Both the position numbers and the translations under genes were made by a program. The notes under the pieces were generated by a model, which was not told the origin of the DNA, made no database searches, and worked only from the letters and a program-made list of their open reading frames with translations. A stretch of DNA of 64,000 nucleotides from Marisalimonas sp016777705 (GTDB taxonomy: Bacteria > Pseudomonadota > Alphaproteobacteria > Puniceispirillales > Marisalimonadaceae), in NCBI RefSeq assembly GCF_047717795.1, contig NZ_CP159808.1, forward strand, positions 868,001 to 932,000, written 5' to 3'. Below are positions 34,708 to 43,260 of this stretch, in pieces; the first letter of the stretch is position 1, and each line of letters starts with the position of its first letter.

Positions 34708-35190
34708 ATGAAAAAAACTGTTTCAAAAAGTATATCTCACGGTAGAATTGCAGAAAATAGAAGAGCTAAATTTGATTATTCTATTGTAGATACAATTGAG
34801 GCTGGAATTGTATTATTAGGTAGTGAGGTTAAAAGCTTGAGGCTTGGTAGGGCTAGTATTGCCGAGGCATATGCAACCGAAGAATATGGTCATGTTGTTT
34901 TAATAAATTCTAATATTCCTGAATATAGTTCTGCTGCATTAGGTCAAAATCACGAACCTAAACGTGTAAGAAGATTATTAATACATAAAAAAGAAAAAAA
35001 TAAAATTTTAGGCCAAATTAAAAAAGATGGATGTACCGTTGTGCCATTAAGTCTTTTTTTTAATCAAAGAGGTTTAGCGAAAATTTCTCTTGGTATTGCT
35101 GAAGGTAAGAAAAAAGTAGATAAAAGAGAAGTGATTAAAAAACGAGATTGGGATAGAGAAAAGCATAGACTTTTAAAAAATAATAATTAA
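34708..35190 (+). CDS. smpB: SsrA-binding protein SmpB
   Basis: The 160-residue protein binds tmRNA and brings it to stalled ribosomes for trans-translation. It shows the family core NRRAKFDYSI, EAGIVLLGSEVKSLRLGRASIAEAYA, and the C-terminal tail GKKKVDKREVIKKRDWDREKHR that probes the decoding centre. It follows dapA by 13 bp and precedes folK by 37 bp; the dapA-smpB pairing is common in alphaproteobacteria. Confidence 0.95.
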   Translation: MKKTVSKSISHGRIAENRRAKFDYSIVDTIEAGIVLLGSEVKSLRLGRASIAEAYATEEYGHVVLINSNIPEYSSAALGQNHEPKRVRRLLIHKKEKNKILGQIKKDGCTVVPLSLFFNQRGLAKISLGIAEGKKKVDKREVIKKRDWDREKHRLLKNNN

Positions 35191-35227
35191 ACCTCTAATC
35201 AATCCAAGAGATAGTTTTATATATATA

Positions 35228-35734
35228 ATGAGCCACAAGAAAATAATAGTTGCTATTGGTGGAAATTTACACTCAAAAAATGGCCTTCATCCAGTTGAAA
35301 TTTGCCAAGAAGCAATTAAATCATTGAAATCTATGTCAATTATTGTTGAAAAACAATCAAGTTGGTATCGTTCTGATCCTATTCCAAAAAGTGATCAACC
35401 TAAATTTTTTAATAGTGTCTTAGTAGCAAGCACGACTTTAAATGAACTTGACGTTCTTAACTCATTACACGTTATTGAAAAAAAATTTGGTAGAATAAGA
35501 AAAAATATAAATGAGGCGCGTATAATTGATTTAGATTTAATAGATTATTCTTCTAAAATACACGATAGTAAAGACATTATTCTTCCTCATCCAAGAGCAC
35601 ACTTAAGAAGATTTGTTATGCAACCTTTGTATGAAATAGAAAAAAAATGGATTCATCCAATATTGAAAACTAATGTGGAAGAAATTTTAAAGCAATTGGA
35701 CCAACAAGAATTAGAATTATTCTCAGAATTATAA
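35228..35734 (+). CDS. folK: 2-amino-4-hydroxy-6-hydroxymethyldihydropteridine diphosphokinase
   Basis: The 168-residue kinase transfers pyrophosphate from ATP to the pterin in folate synthesis. It has the HPPK landmarks AIGGNLHSKNG, SSWYRSDPIPKSDQPKFFNSVLVAST, and the signature RIIDLDLIDY followed by LPHPRAHLRRFVMQPL. Length agrees with the family. It stands between smpB and rpoZ in the same direction. Confidence 0.93.
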   Translation: MSHKKIIVAIGGNLHSKNGLHPVEICQEAIKSLKSMSIIVEKQSSWYRSDPIPKSDQPKFFNSVLVASTTLNELDVLNSLHVIEKKFGRIRKNINEARIIDLDLIDYSSKIHDSKDIILPHPRAHLRRFVMQPLYEIEKKWIHPILKTNVEEILKQLDQQELELFSEL

Positions 35735-35795
35735 ATAATAAATTGATTTTTTTTAATTAATTCTTTAGAAGAACATTCATAAAAGGAGTTTATTA

Positions 35796-36200
35796 ATGGC
35801 ACGTGTGACAGTTGAAGATTGTATTAAAAAGATATCAAATAGATTTGATCTAGTTGTAGCAGCAGCCCAACGTTCACGAGAAATCTCTAATGGTATGCCA
35901 ATTGAAGTCGAAAGAGACAATGATAAAAACCCTGTTGTTTCTCTTAGAGAAATTGCATCTGATGCAGTTGATCATAAGACTTTAGAGGATAGATTTATAA
36001 AATCTATGCAAAAAAATATAATTAGAGAAGAAGCTAATATTGAAGATGATGTCTCTTTAGAAGATGAATTTGCGGCTTATTTAAATGAAGCTAAGAAAGA
36101 AACGCCTTCTAACGATAGTTTCATGATGAATAATAATAAAATTGACGATGAGTCATCATTTGAAGATATTTCACAGACTTTGTTAAACGATGAAGATTGA
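35796..36200 (+). CDS. rpoZ: RNA polymerase omega subunit
   Basis: This 134-residue subunit helps assemble and stabilise RNA polymerase and, in Proteobacteria, forms part of a ppGpp site. The N terminus MARVTVEDCIKKISNRFDLV and AAAQRSREIS, then PVVSLREIA, are diagnostic. The C-terminal tail after about residue 85 is acidic and poorly conserved, as usual. AAGGAG precedes the ATG. It is followed by the ppGpp synthetase/hydrolase gene, a pairing conserved from E. coli to alphaproteobacteria. Confidence 0.94.
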   Translation: MARVTVEDCIKKISNRFDLVVAAAQRSREISNGMPIEVERDNDKNPVVSLREIASDAVDHKTLEDRFIKSMQKNIIREEANIEDDVSLEDEFAAYLNEAKKETPSNDSFMMNNNKIDDESSFEDISQTLLNDED

Positions 36201-36219
36201 TTTATCTAATTAGTTTTAC

Positions 36220-36266
36220 ATATAATAAATAATTTATATATTTGATATATAAATTATTTATTATAT
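36220..36266. repeat. Perfect 21-bp AT-only inverted repeat upstream of rsh
   Basis: Arms 36220-36240 and 36246-36266 are exact reverse complements over 21 bp with a 5-base loop (TTTGA). Every base in the arms is A or T. The transcript could fold into one long hairpin between rpoZ and rsh. A second, mutually exclusive pairing exists: TTTGATATATA (36241-36251) with TATATATCAAA (36274-36284), the latter ending on the first base of the rsh ATG. It might terminate rpoZ transcripts or control rsh translation. Confidence 0.75.
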
Positions 36267-36283
36267 AGAAAAATATATATCAA

Positions 36284-38401
36284 ATGGATCCGACTGCTAA
36301 TAAGCTTTATAATAAAATTTCAAAATATGATAGCTTTGCCTCAAAAGAAGTTATAAATAAAGCATTTATTATATCAAAAAAGGCTCATGCTAATCAGTAT
36401 AGATCTAGTGGTGAACAATATTTTACTCATCCTTTAGCTGTTGCTAATGTTTTGATAGATATGAAATTGGACTCCTCTACTATAATAACAGCATTGCTTC
36501 ATGACGTGGTAGAAGATAGTGATGTCTCATTAGATTTAATAAAAAATGAATTTGGCGAAGAAATTTCAAAATTAGTTGACGGAGTTACCAAATTATCAAA
36601 ATTGGATATAAGGTTTGGATCAGCACAAGCTGAAAATTTTAGAAAGCTCCTTTTAGCATCGTCTGATGACATAAGAGTTCTTTTAGTAAAGTTAGCCGAT
36701 AGACTTCATAATATTAGGACTATAAAGGGAATTCAAAATGATAAAAAAAGGTCAAGAATTTGTTATGAAACGTTAGAAATTTTTGCACCTTTAGCAGAAC
36801 GTCTTGGTATAAATGCTATTCAAAGAGAATTAGAGGATCGTTGTTTTGCAGAACTTAATCCAGAAACAAGAGACTCTATTTTAAAAAGACTAAAATTAAT
36901 TTATTCTCAGGATGAGTTTAATATTCCTATTATTACAAAAGAATTGGAAAATTTTTTAAAAAAAAACAACATAAATTGTATGATTTCAGGTCGAGTCAAA
37001 AGCAGCTATTCTATTTGGAAGAAAATGCAATTCAAAAATTTGAGTATGGATCAATTGTCCGATATTATGGCTTTTAGAATAATAGTAGATGATGTTAATG
37101 AATGTTATACTACTCTTGGATTACTTCATCAAAAATATTCAGCTATTATGGGTAGGTTTAAAGATTATATATCTGCGCCAAAACGAAATGGATATCAATC
37201 GCTTCATTCAAGTTTAATTGGTCCAAAAAAAACAAGAATTGAAGTTCAAATTCGAACATCTGTCATGAATGAATTTGCTCTTAATGGAGTAGCGGCGCAT
37301 TGGATTTATAAAGAAGGTGCTAAATCATCAGAGACAATTAGATATAAATGGGTGAGGGAACTTATTCAGGTTTTAGAAGAAAGTAGTGAGCCAGAAGAGT
37401 TTCTAGAGAACACTAAATTAGAAATGTATAATGATCAGGTTTTTAGCTTTACCCCTAAAGGTAATTTAATAATTCTACCAAAAGGTGCAAATGCTGTTGA
37501 TTTTTCCTACGCTGTTCATTCAGAAGTTGGTAATGCTGCTGTTGGAGCAAAAATTAATAATAAAAACAGATTGATAACTACAGAAATTAAAAATGGAGAT
37601 CAAGTTGAAATATTAACATCAAAAAATGGTTTTCCAGATCCAAAATGGGTTAATAGTTGTATTACTGGAAAAGCTAAATCAGGTATAAAACGATTTATAA
37701 AAAATAGAGAAATTAAAGAATTTTTGCATCTAGGAACTGCTTTACTTCAAAAAGAATATAGGCAACAGAATAAAAGGATGCATGAAAAAAGTTTGATTAA
37801 AGTCATTAATGAATTTGGTCTTTCTGACTTGCAAGAGTTATTAATTGAAATTGGTAAAGGTAATATTAATTCAAGAAACGTAATAACTTTCTTGTATCCT
37901 GATAAAAAAAAGGTGTCGCCAACCTTACCATCATTAAAAAAACCATCGTCTCATGATAGTGTTAAACTCAAGGGAGTTATCCCAGGAATGGCAATTCATT
38001 ATGCTCATTGTTGTCACCCATTACCTGGTGAAAGAATTGTGGGAATTGTTACCACAGGAAAAGGAATTACTGTTCATGCGTTGGATTGTTTCTCACTTGA
38101 AAAATTTAATGATATGCCAGAAATGTGGCTTGAAATATCCTGGGAAAGAGAGGGTGACACTTTTCACAAAGGAAGTCTAGTAGCAGTGCTAGCCAATGAA
38201 CCAGGAAGCTTAGCAGAAATAACCAAAATAATTAGTACTAACAATGGTAATATTTCTAATATTCAAGTAATATCTAGGGATATAGATTTTTATAAGTTCA
38301 ATATAGATTTAGAAATAAAAAACATTAATCATTTAAATCAGATAATAGCGGCAATGAGATTGTCACAATTTGTTGAGAATGTTGAAAGAGGCAAAGATTA
38401 G
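36284..38401 (+). CDS. rsh: Bifunctional (p)ppGpp synthetase/hydrolase RSH
   Basis: The 705-residue stringent-response enzyme has all domains in order: HD hydrolase (TALLHDVVEDSDVSLD, ADRLHNIRTI), synthetase (KDYISAPKRNGYQSLHSSLIG, EVQIRT), TGS (VFSFTPKGNLIILPKGANAVDFSYAVHS) and C-terminal ACT (GSLAEITKIISTNNGNISNIQV). Both catalytic HD and synthetase motifs are intact, so it probably makes and degrades (p)ppGpp, as the single RSH of most alphaproteobacteria does. The start lies in the AT hairpin region and no Shine-Dalgarno is visible. Confidence 0.95.
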   Translation: MDPTANKLYNKISKYDSFASKEVINKAFIISKKAHANQYRSSGEQYFTHPLAVANVLIDMKLDSSTIITALLHDVVEDSDVSLDLIKNEFGEEISKLVDGVTKLSKLDIRFGSAQAENFRKLLLASSDDIRVLLVKLADRLHNIRTIKGIQNDKKRSRICYETLEIFAPLAERLGINAIQRELEDRCFAELNPETRDSILKRLKLIYSQDEFNIPIITKELENFLKKNNINCMISGRVKSSYSIWKKMQFKNLSMDQLSDIMAFRIIVDDVNECYTTLGLLHQKYSAIMGRFKDYISAPKRNGYQSLHSSLIGPKKTRIEVQIRTSVMNEFALNGVAAHWIYKEGAKSSETIRYKWVRELIQVLEESSEPEEFLENTKLEMYNDQVFSFTPKGNLIILPKGANAVDFSYAVHSEVGNAAVGAKINNKNRLITTEIKNGDQVEILTSKNGFPDPKWVNSCITGKAKSGIKRFIKNREIKEFLHLGTALLQKEYRQQNKRMHEKSLIKVINEFGLSDLQELLIEIGKGNINSRNVITFLYPDKKKVSPTLPSLKKPSSHDSVKLKGVIPGMAIHYAHCCHPLPGERIVGIVTTGKGITVHALDCFSLEKFNDMPEMWLEISWEREGDTFHKGSLVAVLANEPGSLAEITKIISTNNGNISNIQVISRDIDFYKFNIDLEIKNINHLNQIIAAMRLSQFVENVERGKD

Positions 38402-38921
38402 GAAAATTTTGTTAAATAAAATTTTTTATTATCCTAAATTATTAATCAAAAAGGTAGAGAGGCTTATTTACTTTTATAAATTGAAATTAGCTCGATTACC
38501 AGCCTCCTCTTATGCAATTGCTTCAGGTTTTGCATGTGGTTCAATGGTTTCATTTACCCCACTTTTGGGTTTTCATTTTTTATTAGCTATATTTTTTGCT
38601 TTTCTTATCAGAGGCAATGTTATTGCATCTTTGATTGGAACATTCATTGGTAACCCATTAACTTTTCCATTTATTTGGAGTTTAATTTATAATGTAGGAA
38701 TTTTTATAACATCAAAAAATCAACGAATTTTAAATTCAGAGATTAGTATTGATATGATTTTAAATCAAACTTACGAAATCTTTATTCCCATGTTAATAGG
38801 AGGGGCTATTATATCATTTCCAATATGGTTAATAACATTTTTAGTTACGTATAGCTTTGTTTCATCTTATAAAAAATCAAAAGCTAAGAAAAAATCACAT
38901 AATAACTTAAAGGATATATAA
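38379..38921 (+). CDS. DUF2062 membrane protein
   Basis: A 180-residue inner-membrane protein with the DUF2062 core: LPASSYAIASGFACGSMVSFTPLLGFHF, FLIRGNVIASLIGTFIGNPLTFPFIW and two further membrane segments, ending in a Lys-rich tail. Function of the family is not established. The ATG at 38379 overlaps the end of rsh by 23 bases and gives the family's usual N-terminal length; a TTG at 38409 with AGGA five bases upstream is an alternative that avoids overlap. Confidence 0.85.
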   Translation: MLKEAKIRKILLNKIFYYPKLLIKKVERLIYFYKLKLARLPASSYAIASGFACGSMVSFTPLLGFHFLLAIFFAFLIRGNVIASLIGTFIGNPLTFPFIWSLIYNVGIFITSKNQRILNSEISIDMILNQTYEIFIPMLIGGAIISFPIWLITFLVTYSFVSSYKKSKAKKKSHNNLKDI

Positions 38922-38922
38922 T

Positions 38923-39660
38923 TTGATTAACAACATTCGATTGGGAGTTAATATTGATCACGTGGCGACATTAAGAAACGCAAGAGGTGGTAATGATCCT
39001 CAAATCACTAGAGCTGCAATAATAGCTGAAAATGCAGGTGCAGATTTAATTACTGTTCACGTAAGAGAAGATAGAAGGCATGTAAATGAAAATGATTTAA
39101 AATCTATATTAAGCGTTATCAAAATACCACTTAATTTAGAAATAGCAGCAAACCCTGATATGATAGAGATCGCAAATAGATATAAACCACATTCAGTATG
39201 TTTTGTTCCGGAGAATAGGAAAGAAATAACTACTGAAGGGGGATTAGATGTAAGTAAAAATTTTAACAAGCTTGAAAAACTTGTTAAAGATGAACTAGAT
39301 AATGATATTAATGTTACTCTTTTTATTGACCCTGATAAAGACCAAATAATTGCAACTAAAGATCTTGGGGTAAAAGTTGTTGAACTTCATACAGGAGCAT
39401 ATGCTGAAGGATACGGTATGCAATTAAATATAGAGACTGAACTAAATAAAATTAAAGAGGCTGTACAAATAGCAAATGATTTTAATATTAATTGCCATGC
39501 AGGTCATGGCTTGAATTTTGAGAACGTTTCTTTAATTGCATCAATTCCTAATATAAAAGAGTTAAATATTGGCCATTTTTTAATTAGTGATGCAATCTTT
39601 AATGGATTAGAAAATTCTATTTTTAAAATGAAAAAGATTATTAAAGAATCTACCATATGA
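38923..39660 (+). CDS. pdxJ: Pyridoxine 5'-phosphate synthase
   Basis: The 245-residue enzyme closes the pyridine ring of vitamin B6 from 1-deoxyxylulose 5-phosphate and 3-amino-2-oxopropyl phosphate. It shows LGVNIDHVATLRNARGG, TVHVREDRRHV, LNLEIAANPDM, VELHTGAYAEGY, CHAGHGLNFENV and ELNIGHFLIS, all typical. The start is TTG at 38923, one base after the DUF2062 stop. It overlaps acpS by ATGA, implying coupled translation; the pair is conserved across Proteobacteria. Confidence 0.95.
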   Translation: MINNIRLGVNIDHVATLRNARGGNDPQITRAAIIAENAGADLITVHVREDRRHVNENDLKSILSVIKIPLNLEIAANPDMIEIANRYKPHSVCFVPENRKEITTEGGLDVSKNFNKLEKLVKDELDNDINVTLFIDPDKDQIIATKDLGVKVVELHTGAYAEGYGMQLNIETELNKIKEAVQIANDFNINCHAGHGLNFENVSLIASIPNIKELNIGHFLISDAIFNGLENSIFKMKKIIKESTI

Positions 39661-40064
39661 TATTTGGAATAGGTACAGATATTCTTGAAATTTCGAGAAT
39701 AGATAAAATTTTAAAAAAATATAATCAAACATTTGTGGTTAGAATTTTTGGCACTAATGAAATAAAAATCATTGAAAACAAATCAAAAAACATTAGCTTG
39801 TTTTTAGGTAAGAGATTTGCGGCTAAGGAAGCTGTTTGGAAAGCTCTAAGTCCAAAAAGAGGTGATGGTTTGGTTTTTAAAGAAATAGAGATTCTTAATA
39901 ACCTAAATGGAAAACCATATTTATTTTTTTCAGGTCGTACTCAAAAATATATTATGAATAAAGAAATAGAACTCAATAATAAACTTATATTTGATATCTC
40001 TATTTCCGATGAACCCCCATATGTTTTAGCTTTTGTTGTGATTTCTCTTGCTCCATTAGTTTAG
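39657..40064 (+). CDS. acpS: Holo-[acyl-carrier-protein] synthase
   Basis: The 135-residue phosphopantetheinyl transferase activates ACP with coenzyme A. Motifs are MIFGIGTDILEISRI with the metal-binding Asp and FLGKRFAAKEAVWKAL with the second metal ligand Glu and Lys, plus DISISDEPPYVLAFVV at the end (a variant of the usual SISHD-x-xYA). It overlaps pdxJ by four bases and is followed by lepB 52 bp later. Confidence 0.93.
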   Translation: MIFGIGTDILEISRIDKILKKYNQTFVVRIFGTNEIKIIENKSKNISLFLGKRFAAKEAVWKALSPKRGDGLVFKEIEILNNLNGKPYLFFSGRTQKYIMNKEIELNNKLIFDISISDEPPYVLAFVVISLAPLV

Positions 40065-40116
40065 GTGATGCATAAGGTAAATTTTATTATTAAAGACATT
40101 TTCAGGAGTTAAATTT

Positions 40117-40866
40117 ATGAGTGTTTCAAAAAGTAATGGTTTAAAATCATTTAGAGAACTTTTAAAAACCCTTATGGTGGCGGGCTCTATAGCAATTGTC
40201 TTTAGGTCTATTTTTTTTGAACCATTTAATATCCCATCAGGCTCCATGATACCTACATTACTTGTAGGTGATTACTTGTTTGTTTCAAAATATTCATATG
40301 GATATTCTAAATACAGTTTCCCCTTTGGTATTGCTCCAATTGAAGGAAGAATTTTTGATAATTCACCAAAAAGAGGAGATGTAATCGTTTTTAGAAAACC
40401 AGGTGACGAGAGTATTGATTATATAAAGCGTCTTGTTGCATTACCAAATGACACCGTTCAAGTTAAAAAAGGAATTTTATTTGTTAATGGTAAACCTGTT
40501 GAAAGAATTAAAACAAATATAGGTTTTAAATTTCAAAATGGTTATGGAGACGAGAAAATTTTTATTCAATATAAAGAAAAATTTGAAGATTCCAAATTTC
40601 ACTATATTATTGAATCCAGTGATACAGACCCTTTTGACGACACAATTGAATTTAAGGTACCTAAAGATAATTTTTTCTTTATGGGTGATAATAGAGATAA
40701 TAGTAGAGATAGTAGAACTCCTGAAGTAGGATTTGTTCCAAAAATAAATTTGATTGGTAAAGCACAGATTATATTTTTCTCGCATAATAGTTCAGCTTCA
40801 TTTTTTGAATTCTGGAAATGGCATAAATCTATAAGGTTTAAAAGAATTGGTAAGGCTATTGAATAG
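40117..40866 (+). CDS. lepB: Signal peptidase I
   Basis: This 249-residue serine protease removes signal peptides at the outer face of the inner membrane. One N-terminal membrane segment (about 17-35) precedes IPSGSMIPTL with catalytic Ser43; the general-base Lys lies in DYIKRLVALPND, and MGDNRDNSRDSR is the box E motif. The ATG has AGGAG upstream. It overlaps the GTG start of rnc by one base, which is the usual lepB-rnc-era-recO arrangement. Confidence 0.95.
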   Translation: MSVSKSNGLKSFRELLKTLMVAGSIAIVFRSIFFEPFNIPSGSMIPTLLVGDYLFVSKYSYGYSKYSFPFGIAPIEGRIFDNSPKRGDVIVFRKPGDESIDYIKRLVALPNDTVQVKKGILFVNGKPVERIKTNIGFKFQNGYGDEKIFIQYKEKFEDSKFHYIIESSDTDPFDDTIEFKVPKDNFFFMGDNRDNSRDSRTPEVGFVPKINLIGKAQIIFFSHNSSASFFEFWKWHKSIRFKRIGKAIE

Positions 40867-41537
40867 TGTTGATTAATGATCTTCAAAAAAAAATCAATTA
40901 TAAGTTTAAAGATATTAATTTATTAAAAGAAGCTTTGGTTCACTCGAGTTACGTGCCAGAAAATTCTCAAAAAAACATTAAAAATTATGAAAGATTAGAG
41001 TTTCTTGGAGATAGAGTGCTTGGATTAGTTCTTGCAGAATATTTTTTTAAACTATTTCCTGATGCTAATGAAGGAATGTTAAATAATTATTTACAAAGAT
41101 ATGCAAATCAAAATGCTTTAGCTGAATATGCAATAAAAATTAATTTATCTGATTTTATTAAGTTTCAAAAAGGTGATAGTTTAGAGTTTAATAAATCAGT
41201 TTTGAGTGATGTTGTTGAGTCAGTTATAGCTTCAATTTATTTAGATACAGGTTTTAACAGTTCTAAAAACTTTATTATAAATCAAATAATAGATATTGAT
41301 TTAATTAACTCAGAACCAACTAAACATCCTAAATCACTTCTTCAAGAATATTCTCTGAATAAATATAAATGTTTACCAAAATATATTATTATAAATAAAA
41401 CTGGCACTGACCACAAACCAAAATTCATGGTTTCAGTTAGTATTGATAAAATTAACAAAGTAGTGTCTGAAGGTTCAAGTTTAAAGAATGCAGAAGAAGC
41501 TGCTGCCTTAAAATTATTAGGTGTTCTAAAGATTTAA
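40866..41537 (+). CDS. rnc: Ribonuclease III
   Basis: The 223-residue endonuclease cleaves double-stranded RNA in rRNA and mRNA processing. It contains the signature YERLEFLGDRVLGLV with metal-binding Glu/Asp, and DVVESVIASIYLDTG with the second acidic pair; the C-terminal dsRNA-binding domain runs from about 150 with KSLLQEYSLNKY and the AEEAAALKLL helix. The start is GTG at 40866, sharing its first base with the lepB stop. Confidence 0.95.
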   Translation: MLINDLQKKINYKFKDINLLKEALVHSSYVPENSQKNIKNYERLEFLGDRVLGLVLAEYFFKLFPDANEGMLNNYLQRYANQNALAEYAIKINLSDFIKFQKGDSLEFNKSVLSDVVESVIASIYLDTGFNSSKNFIINQIIDIDLINSEPTKHPKSLLQEYSLNKYKCLPKYIIINKTGTDHKPKFMVSVSIDKINKVVSEGSSLKNAEEAAALKLLGVLKI

Positions 41538-41566
41538 TTTATGGATTATGGTGGTTAAATTTTATT

Positions 41567-42490
41567 TTGGAAAATAGACTTAAAAATAGATCAGGGTTTG
41601 TTAATATATTGGGAGTCCCGAATTCCGGAAAATCAACTTTACTCAATAAGTTAGTTGGCAGAAAAGTCTCTATTGTCTCACATAAGGTCCAAACTACAAG
41701 ATTTTGTGTCAAAGGTTTGAGCGTTTGTACTCTTGAAGATGATTCACAATCACAAATAATTTTTATTGATACCCCAGGAATTTTTGCTGCAAAGAGGAGG
41801 TTAGATAAAGCTATGGTATCTGCTGCTTGGTCAGAATTGAAATATTCTGACAAAGTTGTTTTTATTCATGATATTTCTAAAAACAGATTGAATGACTACA
41901 GTATAGAAGTTATTGAAAATATTTTTAAAATCCATTCTAATGTTATTTTAGCTCTGAATAAGATAGATTTGTTATTAAAAGATAAACTTCTCGAGAGAAT
42001 AGCTGAAATCAAAAAAAAATTTGACTTTGAAAAAATATTTTTAATATCAGCAAAAAATGGAAGTGGATGTGAAGATTTAAAATTATTCTTAGCTAACGCA
42101 ATGCCAATACATCCTTTTATGTATGATGCAGGTACAATATCAGATTTACCACAATCTTTGTTAGCTTCAGAAATAACTAGAGAAAAATTATTCAATTTAT
42201 TAAATAAAGAGCTACCTTATAATTTGATGGTTGAAACTGAGAAATGGACAGTTAATATTGATAATAGCATTCGTATAGAGCAAACCATATATGTTAATAA
42301 AGATAGTCATAAACCAATAGTATTAGGTAAATCAGGTAAAAATATTAAAAGGGTCGGTTCATTGGCTCGTGAAGAATTACAAGAGTTATTAGGCTGTAAA
42401 ATTCACCTTTTTTTATTTGTAAAATTTAAAAAAAATTGGATGGATGACCCCTCTAAATACTCATCAATTGGTTTGGATTATAATGCCTGA
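41567..42490 (+). CDS. era: GTPase Era
   Basis: This 307-residue GTPase helps mature 16S rRNA and the 30S subunit. G motifs are GVPNSGKST (G1), DTPG (G3), LNKID (G4) and SAKNG (G5); the KH domain near residues 230-290 includes IYVNKDSHKPIVLGKSGKNIKRVG for RNA binding. The start is TTG at 41567, 29 bp after rnc. Eight bases overlap with recO. Confidence 0.94.
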   Translation: MENRLKNRSGFVNILGVPNSGKSTLLNKLVGRKVSIVSHKVQTTRFCVKGLSVCTLEDDSQSQIIFIDTPGIFAAKRRLDKAMVSAAWSELKYSDKVVFIHDISKNRLNDYSIEVIENIFKIHSNVILALNKIDLLLKDKLLERIAEIKKKFDFEKIFLISAKNGSGCEDLKLFLANAMPIHPFMYDAGTISDLPQSLLASEITREKLFNLLNKELPYNLMVETEKWTVNIDNSIRIEQTIYVNKDSHKPIVLGKSGKNIKRVGSLAREELQELLGCKIHLFLFVKFKKNWMDDPSKYSSIGLDYNA

Positions 42491-43241
42491 ATGGAGAGAT
42501 AAAGGCATAGTGTTATCTGTTAGAAAGTATGGTGAAAAAGGAATTATAGCAAATCTTCTTACTTTAGAGCATGGAAGGCATTTAGGTTGGATTACTAATT
42601 ATAACAAAAAAAATATAGCTTCTCATGTACAGCCTGGAAATTTAGTAGATATTTTTTGGAAATCTAGGTTAATTGAGCAAATGGGTAATTTTAAAATTGA
42701 ATTGATTTCATCTGTTGTAGGAAAAATATTAGATGATAAAGTTAAATTACAAGCCATCTTCTCAATTTGCACATTATTAGAAAAAGTTTTACCAGAAAGA
42801 CAAAAGTATTCTGAAGTTTTTAATGCAACTCAGGCTTTTATAAACCTTTTATTAATAGATGATAAAAACTCTCAAAATATGTGGGTTGAGGGATACGTGA
42901 AATGGGAAATAGGGCTTTTATCTTCAATAGGCTTTTCTCTAAATTTAAATGAATGTGCTGTTACAGGAAAAAAAAATAATCTGTATTTTGTAAGTCCTAA
43001 AACTGGAAAAGCAGTATCTAAAGAAGGAAGCGGTAAATTTGCTCCAAAGCTACTTTTATTACCCAGGTTTCTTGGTGGAGAGGATTTAATTGGTTCAAAT
43101 TTCAATCAAGATATTATAGCTGGGTTAAAAATCACTTCTTATTTTTTTAAAAATAAATTATTAATATCAATTAATGATCAATCAAACACTTATTTACCTA
43201 ATGCTAGAAATAGATTAATTGAAATGATTGAAAAACTTTAA
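42483..43241 (+). CDS. recO: DNA repair protein RecO
   Basis: The 252-residue mediator loads RecA on SSB-coated DNA in RecF-pathway repair. It has the OB-fold opening EWRDKGIVLSVRKYGEKGIIANLLT, GRHLGWI, PGNLVDIFW, and the central CALTG-like zinc-site position (ECAVTGKKNN) with only one Cys, as in many Gram-negative RecOs. The ATG at 42483 is preferred since it begins at MPEWRDKG; an upstream in-frame alternative would overlap era by 47 bases. Confidence 0.9.
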   Translation: MPEWRDKGIVLSVRKYGEKGIIANLLTLEHGRHLGWITNYNKKNIASHVQPGNLVDIFWKSRLIEQMGNFKIELISSVVGKILDDKVKLQAIFSICTLLEKVLPERQKYSEVFNATQAFINLLLIDDKNSQNMWVEGYVKWEIGLLSSIGFSLNLNECAVTGKKNNLYFVSPKTGKAVSKEGSGKFAPKLLLLPRFLGGEDLIGSNFNQDIIAGLKITSYFFKNKLLISINDQSNTYLPNARNRLIEMIEKL

Positions 43242-43260
43242 TTATATCAGAGTATTATAC

